64,000 nucleotides of DNA, from contig CM055903.1 in the NCBI GenBank assembly GCA_029582155.1, positions 36,312,353-36,376,352 on the forward strand, given 5' to 3'. This document shows positions 51,471-63,159 of the stretch, piece after piece; position 1 is the first letter of the stretch, and every line of letters starts with the position of its first letter. A program made the translations under genes and the position numbers. The notes under the pieces were generated by a model. The model had not been told where the DNA came from, ran no database searches, and was given only the letters and a program-made list of their open reading frames with translations. The DNA is from Panopea generosa (taxonomy: Eukaryota > Mollusca > Bivalvia > Adapedonta > Hiatellidae).

Positions 51471-51635
51471 ATACACAGGAGCTGTTTTGTGTTAACAAAT
51501 GCACAGGAGCTGTTTTGTGTTAACAAATACAGAGGAGCTGTTATCGTTTAACAAATATATAGGAGCAGTTTTCTGTTAACAAATACACAGGAGCTGTTTT
51601 CTGTTAACAAATCCATAAGCGCAGTTTTCTGGATA
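51471..51635. repeat. Short minisatellite, 28-bp unit, about 6 copies
   Basis: ACACAGGAGCTGTTTTGTGT plus taacaaat repeats from 51475. Copies differ at the gtgt/ctgt position and in the aga/aca lead-in. Confidence 0.93.
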
Positions 51636-52924
51636 AAGTTTAATATATAAAATGTTTCAAGCAGCTTTAAGAGACAAAGTAAAGATTTTTTCGAATATGC
51701 TTAGCTGGTAATTGTTTTGAAAAATAATAATCCGAATAATTATCAAATAATTAATTAATGATAGTTTTAACAGCGAATACAGTTATGACCCATTATCAAA
51801 AGATACATTACTATGTTACCTTATATTAAAGAGCAACAATAACCATATAAAATCTTATCTTTTATGTGTAAAAGCTAATTAAATTGATTATGATGAATTG
51901 CGTCAACTTTAACTAATTTATAACAAGTTGACAGGCAAGATAAGCATATAGATAGATGCATCTCCGCGTTTAATCATTGTGCTAACAATCCATCACACAA
52001 CCCGATTTGTTTATAAATAGTTGGCAAGTTAAGTCACATGGCGTGACTAAAACATAGTTAAAAAGGAATTACGTGTCACTCAAAGGACATCGCAGCCTCC
52101 ACGAAAACACTATAAAAAACAATCGATACATAGAAAAAGTCCAGTCGTAATACGCTTATTCATAAGAAAGCCATCAGGGGTCATCAAAGATCAAAGGCAA
52201 ACCCGCTACCGGATTAATTAATAATAAAAACGGAATGAATATAAATCAAAACGAAACGTATCACTTTCAACGCACAGCCAAAAATGCAGCACGAAGCATA
52301 AACATGAGGATTACTGAACGGGCCAAGTTATCCTAGTACCGTATTAATCAGTTAAAGCAAATAAACCTGTAAAGTAAACCCTTTTAAAATCTGGTATATA
52401 TTTAGCATTATTTGTGGCTATCTGGATCATATCTGATGCAAAATACCGTTGTTGATCATCGAACATTTTATTTTATATAAACTATTGAATTAGACCTGAC
52501 CCGTGGAACTACGTAATATTGATTTAGTAAAAATCATATTCGTTATGTATCCGTAGACGTTCGTAAAATTTCCGGGCGTTATCGCTTAAAGCCGATAAAG
52601 CGGTTAAGTTTAAATTTAGATTTAAGCCGCCGATCTTAATATACTCCTAAATATCTCAGTTGTTTTATTTATGGATTATGACGCGAGCAATCCGGGTTCG
52701 AATCTTGTGAAACGAAGTATGTTTTATTTTGTTAATTTCAATGGCAACACTACTTTTCCTGCAGTGCTTCACCAAAAATATGTTTCAACAAAAAATAAGT
52801 GTCCATAAATGAATATATATCTTTGCACATATAAAGCTGAGCAATGACTGAATTGGTCGAGTACATACGATTGTATCAAAAATTGTACGTCAGCGGAGCA
52901 GCTAATTTGCATATTACTGTAAAT
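51636..52924. other. Unassigned, apart from one tRNA-like stretch
   Basis: No gene seen. An imperfect dyad (gcggttaa ... ttaagccgc) is at 52600-52630. Confidence 0.5.
52645..52712 (+). other. tRNA-like pol III promoter remnant
   Basis: ATCTCAGTTG near 52652 resembles an A-box and CCGGGTTCGAATC (52692-52704) is a perfect B-box core, about 40 bases apart. The acceptor stem does not pair, so this is not a functional tRNA gene; a SINE head or tRNA relic is likelier. Confidence 0.35.
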
Positions 52925-54402
52925 ATCGTAAATATTCCGTACGCTCTTCCGTATCCTCATATCTTAACTTGCATCTTTAATATAACCTGGTCATAAACCA
53001 ACCAAGCTTTTCCGTATCCTCATATCTTAACTTGCACCTTTAATATAACCTGGTCATAAACCAACCACGCTCTTCCGTATCCTCATATCTTAACATGCAT
53101 CTTAAATATAACCTGGTCATAAAACAACCACGCTCTTCCGTATCCTCATATCTTAACTTGCATCTTTAATATAACCTGGTCATAAAACAACCACGCTCTT
53201 CCGTATCCTCATATCTTAACATGCATCTTAAATATAACCTGGTCATAAAACAACCACGCTCTTCCGTATCCTCATATCTTAACTTGCATCTTTAATATAA
53301 CCTGGTCATAAAACAACCACGCTCTTCCGTATCCTCATATCTTAACATGCATCTTAAATATAACCTGGTCATAAACCAACCACGCTCTTCCGTATCCTCA
53401 TATCTTAACTTGCATCTTTAATATAACCTGGTCATCAACCAACCACGCTCTTCCGTATCCTAATATCTTAACTTGCATCTTTAATATAACCTGGTCATAA
53501 ACCAACCACGCTCTTCCGTATCCTCATATCTTAACTTGCATCTTTAATATAACCTGGTCATAAACCAACCACGCTTTTCCGTATCCTCATATCTTAACTT
53601 GCATCTTTAATATAACCTGGTCATAAACCAACCACGCTCTTCCGTATCCTCATATCTTAACTTGCATCTTAAATATAACCTGGTCATAAACCAACCACGC
53701 TTTTCCGTATCCTTATATCTTAACATGCATCTTAAATATAACCTGGTCATAAACCAACCACGCTCTTCCGTATCCTCATATCTTAACTTGCATCTTAAAT
53801 ATAACCTGGTCATAAACCAACCACGCTCTTCCGTATCCTCATATCTTAACTTGCATCTTAAATATAACCTGGTCATAAACCAACCACGCTCTTCCGTATC
53901 CTCATATCTTAACTTGCATCTTAAATATAACCTGGTCATAAACCAACAACGCTCTTCCGTATCTTCATATCTTAACTTGCATCTTTAATATAACTTGGTC
54001 ATAAACCAACCACGCTCTTCCGTATCCTCATATCTTAACTTGCATCTTTAATATAACCTGGTCATAAACCAACCACGCTCTTCCGTATCCTCATATCTTA
54101 ACTTGCATCTTAAATATAACCTGGTCATAAACCAACCACGCTCTTCCGTATCCTCATATCTTAACTTGCATCTTTCATATAACCTGGTCATAAACCAACC
54201 ACGCTCTTCCGTATCCTCATATCTTAACTTGCATCTTAAATATTACCTGGTCATAAACCAACCACGCTCTTCCGTATCCTCATATCTTAACTTGCATCTT
54301 TAATATAACCTGGTCATAAACCAACCACGCTCTTCCGTATCCTCATATCTTAACTTGCATCTTAAATATAACCTGGTCATAAACCTACCACGCTCTTCCG
54401 TA
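52925..54402. repeat. Minisatellite, 63-bp unit, about 23 copies
   Basis: The unit runs CGCTCTTCCGTATCCTCATA, tcttaacttgcatctttaat, ataacctggtcataaaccaac, ca. Copies fall into aacttgcatcttt, aacatgcatctta and aacttgcatctta classes, some alternating in pairs on the left side. Sixty-three is a multiple of three, so 21-residue periodic frames (66-110 codons) stay open on both strands. I do not call them genes. Confidence 0.96.
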
Positions 54403-55497
54403 TATATTGCAGAACATGAATGTTAAGAGAAACATTCATTTGAGGTTCTTCCTGAACATTAATCACGTTTATATTTGCGTTACAAACGTGTGAGAGAAAC
54501 TTTTTAATACAAGCTTCAAAAAAAGACATGTTGTCAAAATGCATATCTGAGTATAAATATTGTTAGATTTAAGTAAAACTTAATATTGAAAGAGTTGTGT
54601 GCTTGTTTATAATATATCAGATACTCAATAAATTCCCCATTAAAGGAACGAATTATTGTTATATTATATTTTTACTGCAGTCATTTCGTTTTGGGTTAAA
54701 TTGCATTTTACCTTTACCTAACAAGCACTGACTGACAACCTAATACTTATCAACCTGCTTGTTTCTGCCAAATGGTATATCTGCGTGTAACGTCACTTGT
54801 ATTCAACACCATACAAGTGCGGATAACGTCGCCTGTGTAAAAATCTGGCTGGTTTTCAGGATTTTACAAAATTTTAAATTTGACTTAATTTTTTTCTAAT
54901 ATATATTGCCTATAATTTATATACTCACTGACCCCATATTGCCAAGAAGATATCTATTTAAATATGCCAAAATAATATATTGAAAAAGAATTTCCTTGGG
55001 CTATGCGCCTATGTTAGACTAAAACAGGTTTCCTGCTTAAAATCGCAACAAAGTTTGTGACGTTATAAATGAGTCACATGGTTACATTTTGATTTCAGTA
55101 TGATCCTTTATACAGGTTAACTTGTTTTATCCTAGAAAGAGACCAAATGCGATGTGAAGGTAAAGTATTTAAGTGCTGCCTATTTTTTCGATAATGTTAT
55201 GTTTTGTTGAATTTGATATACCAAACCAATAAGATTATATGTCTTAATGATAATAAGATGCTTTTTATCTATTAAAAAAATATTTATAGCATTTTTTCCT
55301 GATATACTCCCTTTAACAATGTCCCGTATAGGAAAAAATAACGAAGTTTTGCCATCGACAGATTCAGTGTTGTCACTTTTGCTATATAGTTTAAACACCA
55401 ATTATATTATCCCGTACATGTTGGTGTTGTTGTGGGGAGGAGGTATTCACTCTCGGACATATATTTTACTGTCACGAGTACTGAAACTTGGCTTGCT
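54403..55497. other. Unassigned AT-rich sequence
   Basis: No feature supported. Short overlapping frames on both strands (55180-55504) are unrecognised. Confidence 0.5.
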
Positions 55498-55915
55498 TGT
55501 TTGATCGTTGACATGTAACTAATGCGCGACCACGACACTGGGTATGGATTGACACTGGGTATGGATTTAGTGTTTGATCGTTGACATGTAACTAAAGCGC
55601 GACCACGACACTGGGTATGGATTGACACTGGGTAAAGATTGAGTGTTTTATCGTCGACATGTAACTAATGCGCGACCACCACACTGGGTATGGATTGACA
55701 CTGGGTATGGATTTAGCGTTTGATCGTTGACATGTAACTAATGCGCGACCACGACACTGGGTATGGATTGACACTGGGTATGGATTTAGTGTTTGATCGT
55801 TGACATGTAACTAACGCGCGACCACGACACTGGGTATGGATTGACACTGGGTATGGATTGAGTGTTTTATCGTCGACATGTAACTAATGCGCGAATACGA
55901 CACTAAGTATGGATT
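55498..55915. repeat. Minisatellite, 73-bp unit, ~5.7 copies, with an internal duplication
   Basis: TTGATCGTTGACATGTAACT recurs at 73 bp (55501 and 55574). Within each unit GACACTGGGTATGGATT occurs twice in a row, so the 73-bp unit contains a smaller duplication. Minus-strand frames over it are artefacts. Confidence 0.94.
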
Positions 55916-56126
55916 TGGTGGTGACGATGAACTGATGTTTAATAGCGATATATGAGTTGGAAGAGAGTTTGAGTGTTTAACTTGAACTGATAGGTAGATA
56001 AGGTTTTGAGGAACGTTTGAATTCTAGTGTGTGGTTTCGATCGATAGGAAACACTGCATATTGATTTTATAGTGACGTGGGATAGCAATAATTTCGAAGA
56101 AGATCATTTTAAGTTAGCTTTAGTTT

Positions 56127-56214
56127 CATTCATATGATTTGTTTATGAAATAAATCAAATAAATCAAATAAATCAAACTGGATTGTAATGTCCATAATCA
56201 ATTAACCCATGGTT
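56127..56214. repeat. Left direct repeat bounding the Ty3/gypsy remnant
   Basis: Matches 59336-59424 with a few differences: tttgtttatgaaataaatc, a short TAAATCAAA microsatellite, then TGTCCATAATCAATT and acccatggtt. Could be an LTR fragment, since it meets the RT coding text exactly at its right edge, or a duplicated unrelated repeat. Confidence 0.8.
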
Positions 56215-56215
56215 T

Positions 56216-56396
56216 ACCTTTCTATAATCAATGCAAAATCTGTTTAACCCATCTGCCTTCTTTACAATAACTACCGGGGAAGCATATGGGGAATCTATAC
56301 GTTCGAACATATCTAATTTTATCATCTTCCTGATTTCTTCCTTTAATGACATCTTTCATGGCATATTGTACTTGGTAAGATCTTGACGTCCATCAA
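56216..56396 (-). pseudogene. N-terminal reverse transcriptase fragment of the Ty3/gypsy remnant
   Basis: Directly after the integrase end, the minus strand reads KEEIRKMIKLDMFERIDSPY, ASPVVIVKKADG and RFCIDYR, the unmistakable first RT block of Ty3/gypsy elements. Sequence stops matching at about 56214, where the left direct repeat begins. The palm motifs with the catalytic Asp residues are absent. An in-frame stop at about 56360 lies between integrase and this block. Confidence 0.88.
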
Positions 56397-57260
56397 GTAA
56401 TTAAAAGGGAGAGAATCCTAAACTCTCCTGTTGGTTTTCACGATACGCAAACAATAAAGGGGCAATAAATCTATCCCATTGGTTGGGTTGTTCTGCACAC
56501 ATTCTTTTTAACATTTTCTTTAATGTCCAATTAAATCTTTCAACTAGAACATTGCATGCTGGATTGTAAGGTGTTGTAGTTAACTGTTTCATTGATAATA
56601 AATAACCTACCTCTTTCATCACATTAGATGTGAATTGTTTCCCCATGTCGGGTAACGAGTCGCATAATCAACCAAAGTAAGGATAAATATGTTACCTTTA
56701 TCCGTTGGCGGGTGTATTGGACCTATTAAGTCCACAGAAACTCTTGAAAAAAGAGTGTCAATAAGGGGTAACTCACCTATGGGCACTTTCTAACTTTCCC
56801 CCTAGGGAAAATTTTCTGGCAAATACCACATGATCTACAATACCTGGCAATGTCTGATTGAACTCCTGGCCAATGGAATTGAGATAATATCTTGACAATC
56901 ATCTTTTCAGCTCCTAAATGACCAGCTAAAATGGAATCATATGCTTATTTCAAGACATGCTTTCACATATCTTTAGGAACCAACAACTATTTAAACAACT
57001 TCTCATTCTCTACTCTTTGAGATTGAGAAAGACTGTACAGTAGTCTGTTATCTTTCTCAAATCAATGAACTCCACTATTTTTGGAGATTACCTTTTCTCC
57101 AGAGAAACACTGTTTCCTAGCTCTTTCAAAACTTTCATCTGCTTTTTGGGCCTTCTTTATCTCCTTGACTCCAGTGTCACTGATATGTTCTTTAACAATT
57201 AACTGTTTTATCTTTACTTCTTCCGCCTTTAGCTTTCTTGTTTTGACAGCATTACACATA
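56390..57260 (-). pseudogene. Linker and integrase of the Ty3/gypsy remnant, internally deleted
   Basis: A charged linker (57259-57062) precedes the zinc-binding region (AGHLGAEKM, then CRSCGICQK at ~56830-56860). The residue where the first His of the HHCC finger is expected reads Tyr (AYDSILAGH). The catalytic core follows: VDLIGP with the first Asp, then YATRYP joined directly, out of frame, to DMGKQFTS with the second Asp (near 56653). About 30 residues are missing between them. The catalytic Glu is in VERFN (~56545). The end reads YRENQQESLGFSPF, then TAA at 56403-56401 where GAA (Glu) is usual; family text (LLDGR) resumes after it. Confidence 0.86.
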
Positions 57261-57269
57261 GCTACTTCA

Positions 57270-57560
57270 TTCTATCTGGATCACTCGGATCTCTTATTCC
57301 GGGTATATTTCCTAACACTAGATCATAAACTGGCTGTTCTGCACATAGAGCCACAATCTGTCCCTCAAAGTAAGGTGTATCAATTTGTATCCTGGCTAAA
57401 GGACATTTTCTAATCGTTCCATCTATGAGTACACACTTCTAGGATTCTCCTGTCATACAATCTGCTGTTACTAAATTTCTTCTTACCACTACTCAAGAAC
57501 ACCCACTATCCCGTAATACATCAACTTTCTGAATCATTCTAATACCGGTATATTCTTTAA
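57270..57560 (-). pseudogene. Aspartic protease domain of the Ty3/gypsy remnant
   Basis: The minus strand carries VLRDSGCS (57516-57496), the catalytic D-S-G form of retropepsins, followed by a stop in place of the next Gly. The body continues with IQIDTPYFEGQIVALCAE and ends with DLVLGNIPGIR (~57325-57295), the ILG-like block that closes retroviral-type proteases. Two further in-frame stops are visible. Its position directly after the zinc knuckle is normal for gag-pol. Confidence 0.82.
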
Positions 57561-57839
57561 CTTTGACACTGACTCTGTCATAAATTACAATTGATGACCA
57601 CAATCTAAGACTCACCACCTAAACAGCAGCCTTCTAATGATTGTCGGACTACACATCCTGCTCCTACCTGCTTATAACCTGTTTCATTACTATCTGTAAC
57701 TACATTCCCTTCTCTATTACTATGTCCTACATGATAACCTCCTCTACCAACATATCTACCTCTTCCCTCTTCGTGTACCTCTACCATGATCGATCTCTGT
57801 CAACGACCCTGCCTTTATATTTTGACCTTTCCCTTTTAA

Positions 57840-58706
57840 CCTGGGACAATCTTTAATTATATGAGAAGCTGACTTACAGTTATAACACAATCTCTCCTTT
57901 GCTAAGGGATACCCAGGACTTAGTGATGCTCAATGCTACCCTTGTGCGTAAAACTTTGCACATGCGACCTTTTGCTGACACATCTGTCAAATTATGGGCC
58001 TTCCATAAATTGTTCCCGTAGAATAAGGTCTTTAAGGCCTTCGAATGTTTCAGATGCCTTGGCGAGACTCATCCATCTCAAAAAAATAGTCTTTGCAATC
58101 TAATAGCAAACTGCTGAGCAGTTTCACCTATGTCTTCCCTTCTAGTACGGAACTTTGATCTAAACCCTTCTTCGGTCAATTGAAATCTTTTCAATAAGGA
58201 CTCCTTTAACTCATCGTAATTGAGTGACTCAACTGCAGAGAGTCGCGAATAAACGTCTAAAGATTTCCTTGTAGCAATGCGCTCAAATTGGTTGCCCATC
58301 TATTTTTTTCCAACCCAGCATTTTCAGCAAATCGTTCGAAACATTTTAAGTATGAGTCCATATTATCCTGCATATCGCTAAAATGGTGATATTTTGGTAT
58401 CTTAGACATCTCTTCACAACTTTTATTTAATGCATGACTCAATAACCCTGGGTCATCTTTCTTGCCTTCTTTAATTCAATGTCTTTTTCCATTAAAGACA
58501 ATTGCAACTCTTTCTCTTTCTGTAACTTATCAATCTCCATACGCTTAAAATCTCTTTCTGTTAATCTATCTTCTCTGGCCAGTCTATCTGATTCTTTTTT
58601 CTCTTCCCTCATACGTTTTTCTCGCTCTTTCAGAAAAATCCCTTAACTCACTTCCCTCAAGTCCTAATGACTTCCCATTTTCTGTAATAGACTCTGTTGT
58701 TTCCAT
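57840..58706 (-). pseudogene. gag: gag of the Ty3/gypsy remnant (frameshifted)
   Basis: The ATG at 58706-58704 begins METTESITENGKSLGLEG, followed, after a frameshift near 58632, by a charged helical stretch (REKRMREEKKESDRLAR). Another shift near 58445 leads to SDMQDNMDSYLKCFERFAEN, and another near 58268 to SLDVYSRLSAVESLNYDELK and LLKRFQLTEEGFRSKFR, the capsid-like region related to SCAN-type gag domains. At the 3' end a zinc knuckle CYNCKSASHIIKDC (C-x2-C-x4-H-x4-C, 57887-57846) is intact, followed by a Gly/Arg-rich tail. At least three frameshifts make it non-functional. Confidence 0.85.
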
Positions 58707-59335
58707 ATTTATCTCAAGAACAATACACAATATGCAAGTAAATGGATTCTATGCAACTGTTATATAGAGGAAGACTTTAAATATATTAATGTATTGTTCA
58801 AAGTATACACACTACCGCACTAATTCTAAACACGCTTGTATTCAAATGGTTCTAATGTAGACATTCTCAATATGTTCTCTACTGTTTAAAAATTTACTCA
58901 ACGTTTTAAAATGTACAACGATAAAACACAGCAACTACGTTCTTGCTCAGGGTGTATCGTCGTCAACGTAGGTTCCGCGAAGGATGCTGCTCAATATTTC
59001 TGTAAAATCACATTTTGTTACCACACAGGTCTCCATCACGAAGACTAATTATTAAACATATACCACAGTATCTCTCCTTTTGATTCACTTGAACAATATT
59101 TATCTGGCAATCTCTCTCTATCTGACCATATCAACGACTATTCACATCTGACTACTTAGTAATACACACACTCACTGTACATGTCTAATTGGCATGTGCT
59201 TAGCTTATTTCACGGGTGAAAACTCAAGCTAACAAAGGAATATAAAAACCAATAATACAAGTGCGTATGAAGTGAAGTGTAAAATAAAGGGGGTAAAATA
59301 AAGGGGTTAAAACAATATAAAACCTGTATTGTGAC
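58707..59335 (-). other. Region upstream of gag; candidate LTR/leader
   Basis: Non-coding, less repetitive. By position it should hold the 5' LTR remainder and primer-binding site. I cannot identify a tRNA-complementary site or clear TG...CA ends by eye. Confidence 0.4.
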
Positions 59336-59424
59336 ATCATTCATAGGTTTTGTTTATGAAATAAATCAAATAAATCAAATAAAAAAACTTGATTGTTATG
59401 TCCATAATCAATTTACCCATGGTT
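59336..59424. repeat. Right direct repeat bounding the Ty3/gypsy remnant
   Basis: Second copy of the 56127-56214 repeat in the same orientation, outside the gag start. If it is the outer edge of a 5' LTR (minus strand), the LTR would extend left into 58750-59335. Similarity to the left copy stops at 59336. Confidence 0.8.
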
Positions 59425-61272
59425 ATATAAATTAAGAATTGCTAATATAGTTTGCCTTCGTCAGTTGTACTGTAAATGGAAATACTCTGAAGCGATACAT
59501 GAAAATAATCTTTGCATGGCTATCTCTCATGCTATCTCTCGTGTTCATGCAAGTTCTCATACGAGATTAATATTGCATGTTGCTGACTTCTAAAATATTA
59601 ATTTCCTGTTTTGTAATCAAAAATCAGTGTTTCTCATTTTCATAAAACGATTTCACGAGAAATACCTTAGTTGTAATTTATATCCGCTAATTGGATAAAT
59701 ATTGATTGATGAGATTTTTAGAAGTTAATTACGACAAAACAATTGTGTTTTTGTGCCGTCTCCAATTGATTCACTCAGTTAACGAATTTTCTACTGCGAC
59801 AAAAGCTGTTGAGCTAAACACATAAAAGAAAACACATGTTTGTTGTTTCAAAAAGTTTCAATTAAATTTATTATCAGGTACGTGTGAACATTATTCTGCA
59901 ATTCTTCAACAATACACACAGTTTTTATATTTACTTGGAACATATACTAATGGCAAAGGGCAGTGTGTCAGAAGTTTTTATTCGCATTAACAATTAGTGC
60001 ATTCGTTACATGTATCTAAGTAATCGCATTTTCTGGTACTTGATTTTTAAGTGCAGGATGACAACGACATAGCAAAATAAATTAAAAAGAAGAAAACGTC
60101 GATGAATGATATTTGTTTTCAAATGAATATTGTTGTGATACCTATCGAAATAAAACTAACATACCAATGTGAATTATGATTCACTATCCACTGTGCATGT
60201 ATCTGTAGTTCAACTTTGCAACGGTCAGCAAATAATGTTGTACAGTTTTGCAATGTTAACCGATAGCATTGCTATGCATGCATTAAATGACATGGTATCC
60301 AGTAACACCATACCATTTGTATGCACCCTTTGGTGAAAGTGTTATGCTCAGCTACTTACAGCAACCGAATTATATATACAACTCTCTGAAATGTCTGATT
60401 ACAGAGAGGTGCTAACTGGTCTGGTAAACAACTGTTCACAATATTATATAGTTAGTAACTGCTTTGCTGCTGAGAAAAGCTATATTGTTTATCAGTAAAA
60501 CAAAGTTTATTTAGTATAAAATAATTGTACATCATTTCGTATGTCACATAAACAAGAGCAGCTATTGAAGGGATGGAAAAGTAAGGCTAGGATTGTTTCT
60601 TTAAAACAAAACAAAATATCAAACAAAATTATTGTCAATTGATTTTTTGTCATTCATCATCCGTATGATGATTACGTTGTATCCGCAAACAGTGAAACCG
60701 TCCTTAAGTATGCAAGCGGATAATGAAGGCTCATCAATTTCAATTTACTCTATCAGCGTCTTGTTACAGATTGCGTATTCTAAAACAACTAATAGAAGCA
60801 ATCGTGATCAAATAACAGTTCAAAGTGAATTCTGCTATCTTAAACATGCATCATGGATTTGGATGATTTCGTTTTATGCTACAGTTAGAAATATCGGTAA
60901 TTGTAAAATGTCGTTTTGAAAAACTAACTCTTAAACATGGCGAGATTGTCATTTCTTCTGAATACTACCAGATAAAGGAATCCCCTGGAAGCACAGAACA
61001 CGATTAAATACACGCGAATGATATTTTAGAAGAAGTTCCTATAAACCTGTTAAAAATTTAAATATCGAACATGACAACTATTTACATTGGTTATTTCCAA
61101 TAATATTGTAATAATTACCTGCTGGTTGAAATGCAGTCTGAATATACAGGCATCTAGGGGGACTTGTATAGTAGGTTATATGCCAACACCATTCGCGTAT
61201 AGCGGAAGCAAATTTTGCTTGGGAGAAATTATTTATGTTTCCCCGGCTTTAGTGGATATGAAGCAACAACTC
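59425..61272. other. Unassigned AT-rich sequence
   Basis: No supported feature. The 95-codon frame at 60632-60919 is unrecognised. Confidence 0.5.
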
Positions 61273-61388
61273 GATAAACAAATGACAAGTGTACACATAG
61301 TAGAAAATATCACAAATGACAAGTGTACACATAGTAGAAAATATCACAAATGACAAGTGTACACATAGTAGAAAATATCACAAATGAC
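61273..61388. repeat. 34-bp tandem repeat, three near-identical copies
   Basis: CAAATGACAAGTGTACACAT plus agtagaaaatatca occurs three times with essentially no divergence, pointing to recent duplication. Confidence 0.95.
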
Positions 61389-61534
61389 GAATAAACTGAT
61401 ATGGCATTATTTTTATTTTAAATTCATTTAGTACGGTAGCTAAGGATTCCACCATTTTGTAAAACATTTCCCGTGTTGAATTATCGCCATAGGAATTCTT
61501 AATAAGCAAGTATTTAATTGAAGTTCTTAGCCAC

Positions 61535-62790
61535 TTTGGCTATGACAGTGAAATTTGGCACGGAAACGTGGGGTTTCATATTATATTTACATGTATACTA
61601 AAGTTGGTTATGACAATGAAATTTGGCACGGAAACATGAAGTTTCATGCTATATTTACATGTACATACTAAAGTTGACTATGACAGTGACATTGACATGG
61701 AAACGTGAAGTGTCATGCTATAGCAACATGTAAACTAAAGTTGACTGTGACAGGGAAATCTGACACGGAAACGTGAGGTTACATGCTATAGATACATGTA
61801 ACTAAAGTTGACTGTGACAGTGAAATATGACACGGAAACGTGAGGTTTCATGCTATATCTACATGTACAATAAAGTTGACTATGACAGTGAAATTTGGCA
61901 CGGAAATGCGAGGTTTCATGTTATATTTACACGTTTACTAAAGTTGTCTATGACAGTGACATTTGGCACGGAAACGTGAGGTTTCATGTCATATTTATAA
62001 GTACACAAAAATTGACTATGACAGTGAAATCTTAAAGGGAAACGTGAGGTTTCACGTTTTATTTACATGTATACTAAAGCTAACTATGACAGTGACATTT
62101 GGCACGGAAACGTGAGGTTTCGTGTTATATTTGCATGTATACTAAAGCTAACTATGACATTGGCATTTGATACGGAAACATGAGAGTTCATGCTATATTT
62201 GCATGTATGCTTAAGTTGACCATGACAGTGAAATCTGACACGGAAATGAGAGGTTTCATGTTGTATTAAAATGTATAACAATGTTGACTATGACCGTGTC
62301 ATTTGACACTGAATCGTGTGGTTTCGTGTTACGTTTTCATGTATACTAAAGTTGACTATGATAGTGCAATTGACCCGGAAACATGAGGTTTTATTTTATA
62401 TTTATATATGTACTAAAGTTAACCATGACAGTGGCATTTGACACGGAAACGTGAGGTTTCATGATATTTTTACTTATATACTAAAGTTGACTATGAAAGT
62501 TACATTTCGCACGGAAATATGAGGTTTCATGTTATATTTACATGTTTAGTTAAGTTGACTATGACTGACATTTGACGCAGAAACGTGAAATTTTATGTTA
62601 TATTATTAATTGTACTTAAGTTGACTATGACAGTGACATTTGACAAGGAAACGTGAGGTTTCGTGTTATATTTGCATATATACTAAAGTTAACTATGCCA
62701 TTAAAATTTGACACGGAAAAGTGAGGTTTCGTGTTATAATTACATGTATACTAAAGTTGACTATGCCTGTGAAATCTGACCTGGAAACGT
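61535..62790. repeat. Minisatellite, ~68-bp unit, about 18 copies
   Basis: The unit runs ACTAAAGTTGACTATGACAG, tgaaatttggcacggaaacg, tgaggtttcatgttatattt, acatgtat. Most units keep CACGGAAACGTG, a 4-bp stem closing GAAA, and overlapping GAAAC-gtgag-GTTTC. The last unit is cut mid-way at 62790 by the LINE. Confidence 0.94.
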
Positions 62791-63159
62791 AAGTAAGTAA
62801 GTATGTCTTTATTTAAAGAGGGTTACTCAATTGGTAAACCAATCTTTTTTAAGGCCCTTGTATAAACAAACAAGTACATATACGTTTGCATAAGATAGAA
62901 AATAACTTTCATTCATCTGCTGCAAATATCACACATCATAGATTAACACAAATCTCACAACATGCTCCTGATTACAACTCTCATTTACGCGCACACATAC
63001 ACACTCTCTCGCTTTTTATGTTCGTATAAAGAACATATTTCAATTTAGATACACATGCAATTGTACATGTAAATTTGAATATAATAGAGGAAAACAATAT
63101 AACAATAATAAAATCGATGGAAACAAAACAAACATCAATTTCCTTTTATCCAAATCAAA

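Larger units (their letters stand above)
56127..59424 (-). mobile_element. Ty3/gypsy LTR retrotransposon remnant, gag-PR-IN-RT order
   Basis: Reading the minus strand from the right: a putative leader, gag (58706 to ~57840) with a zinc knuckle, an aspartic protease (~57560-57270), a linker (57259-57062), integrase (~56990-56390) and then the N-terminal part of reverse transcriptase (56395-56216). Integrase therefore precedes RT, the reverse of standard Ty3/gypsy order and as described for Gmr1-like elements. Frameshifts, stops and large internal deletions affect every domain; RNase H, most of RT and the integrase C-terminus are missing. Two ~88-bp direct repeats bound the remnant. It cannot be autonomous. 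Confidence 0.85.

Noticed and set aside
53607..54303. Repeat-protein frames on both strands
   Set aside because: By-product of a 63-bp stop-free unit; both strands open at once argues against selection.
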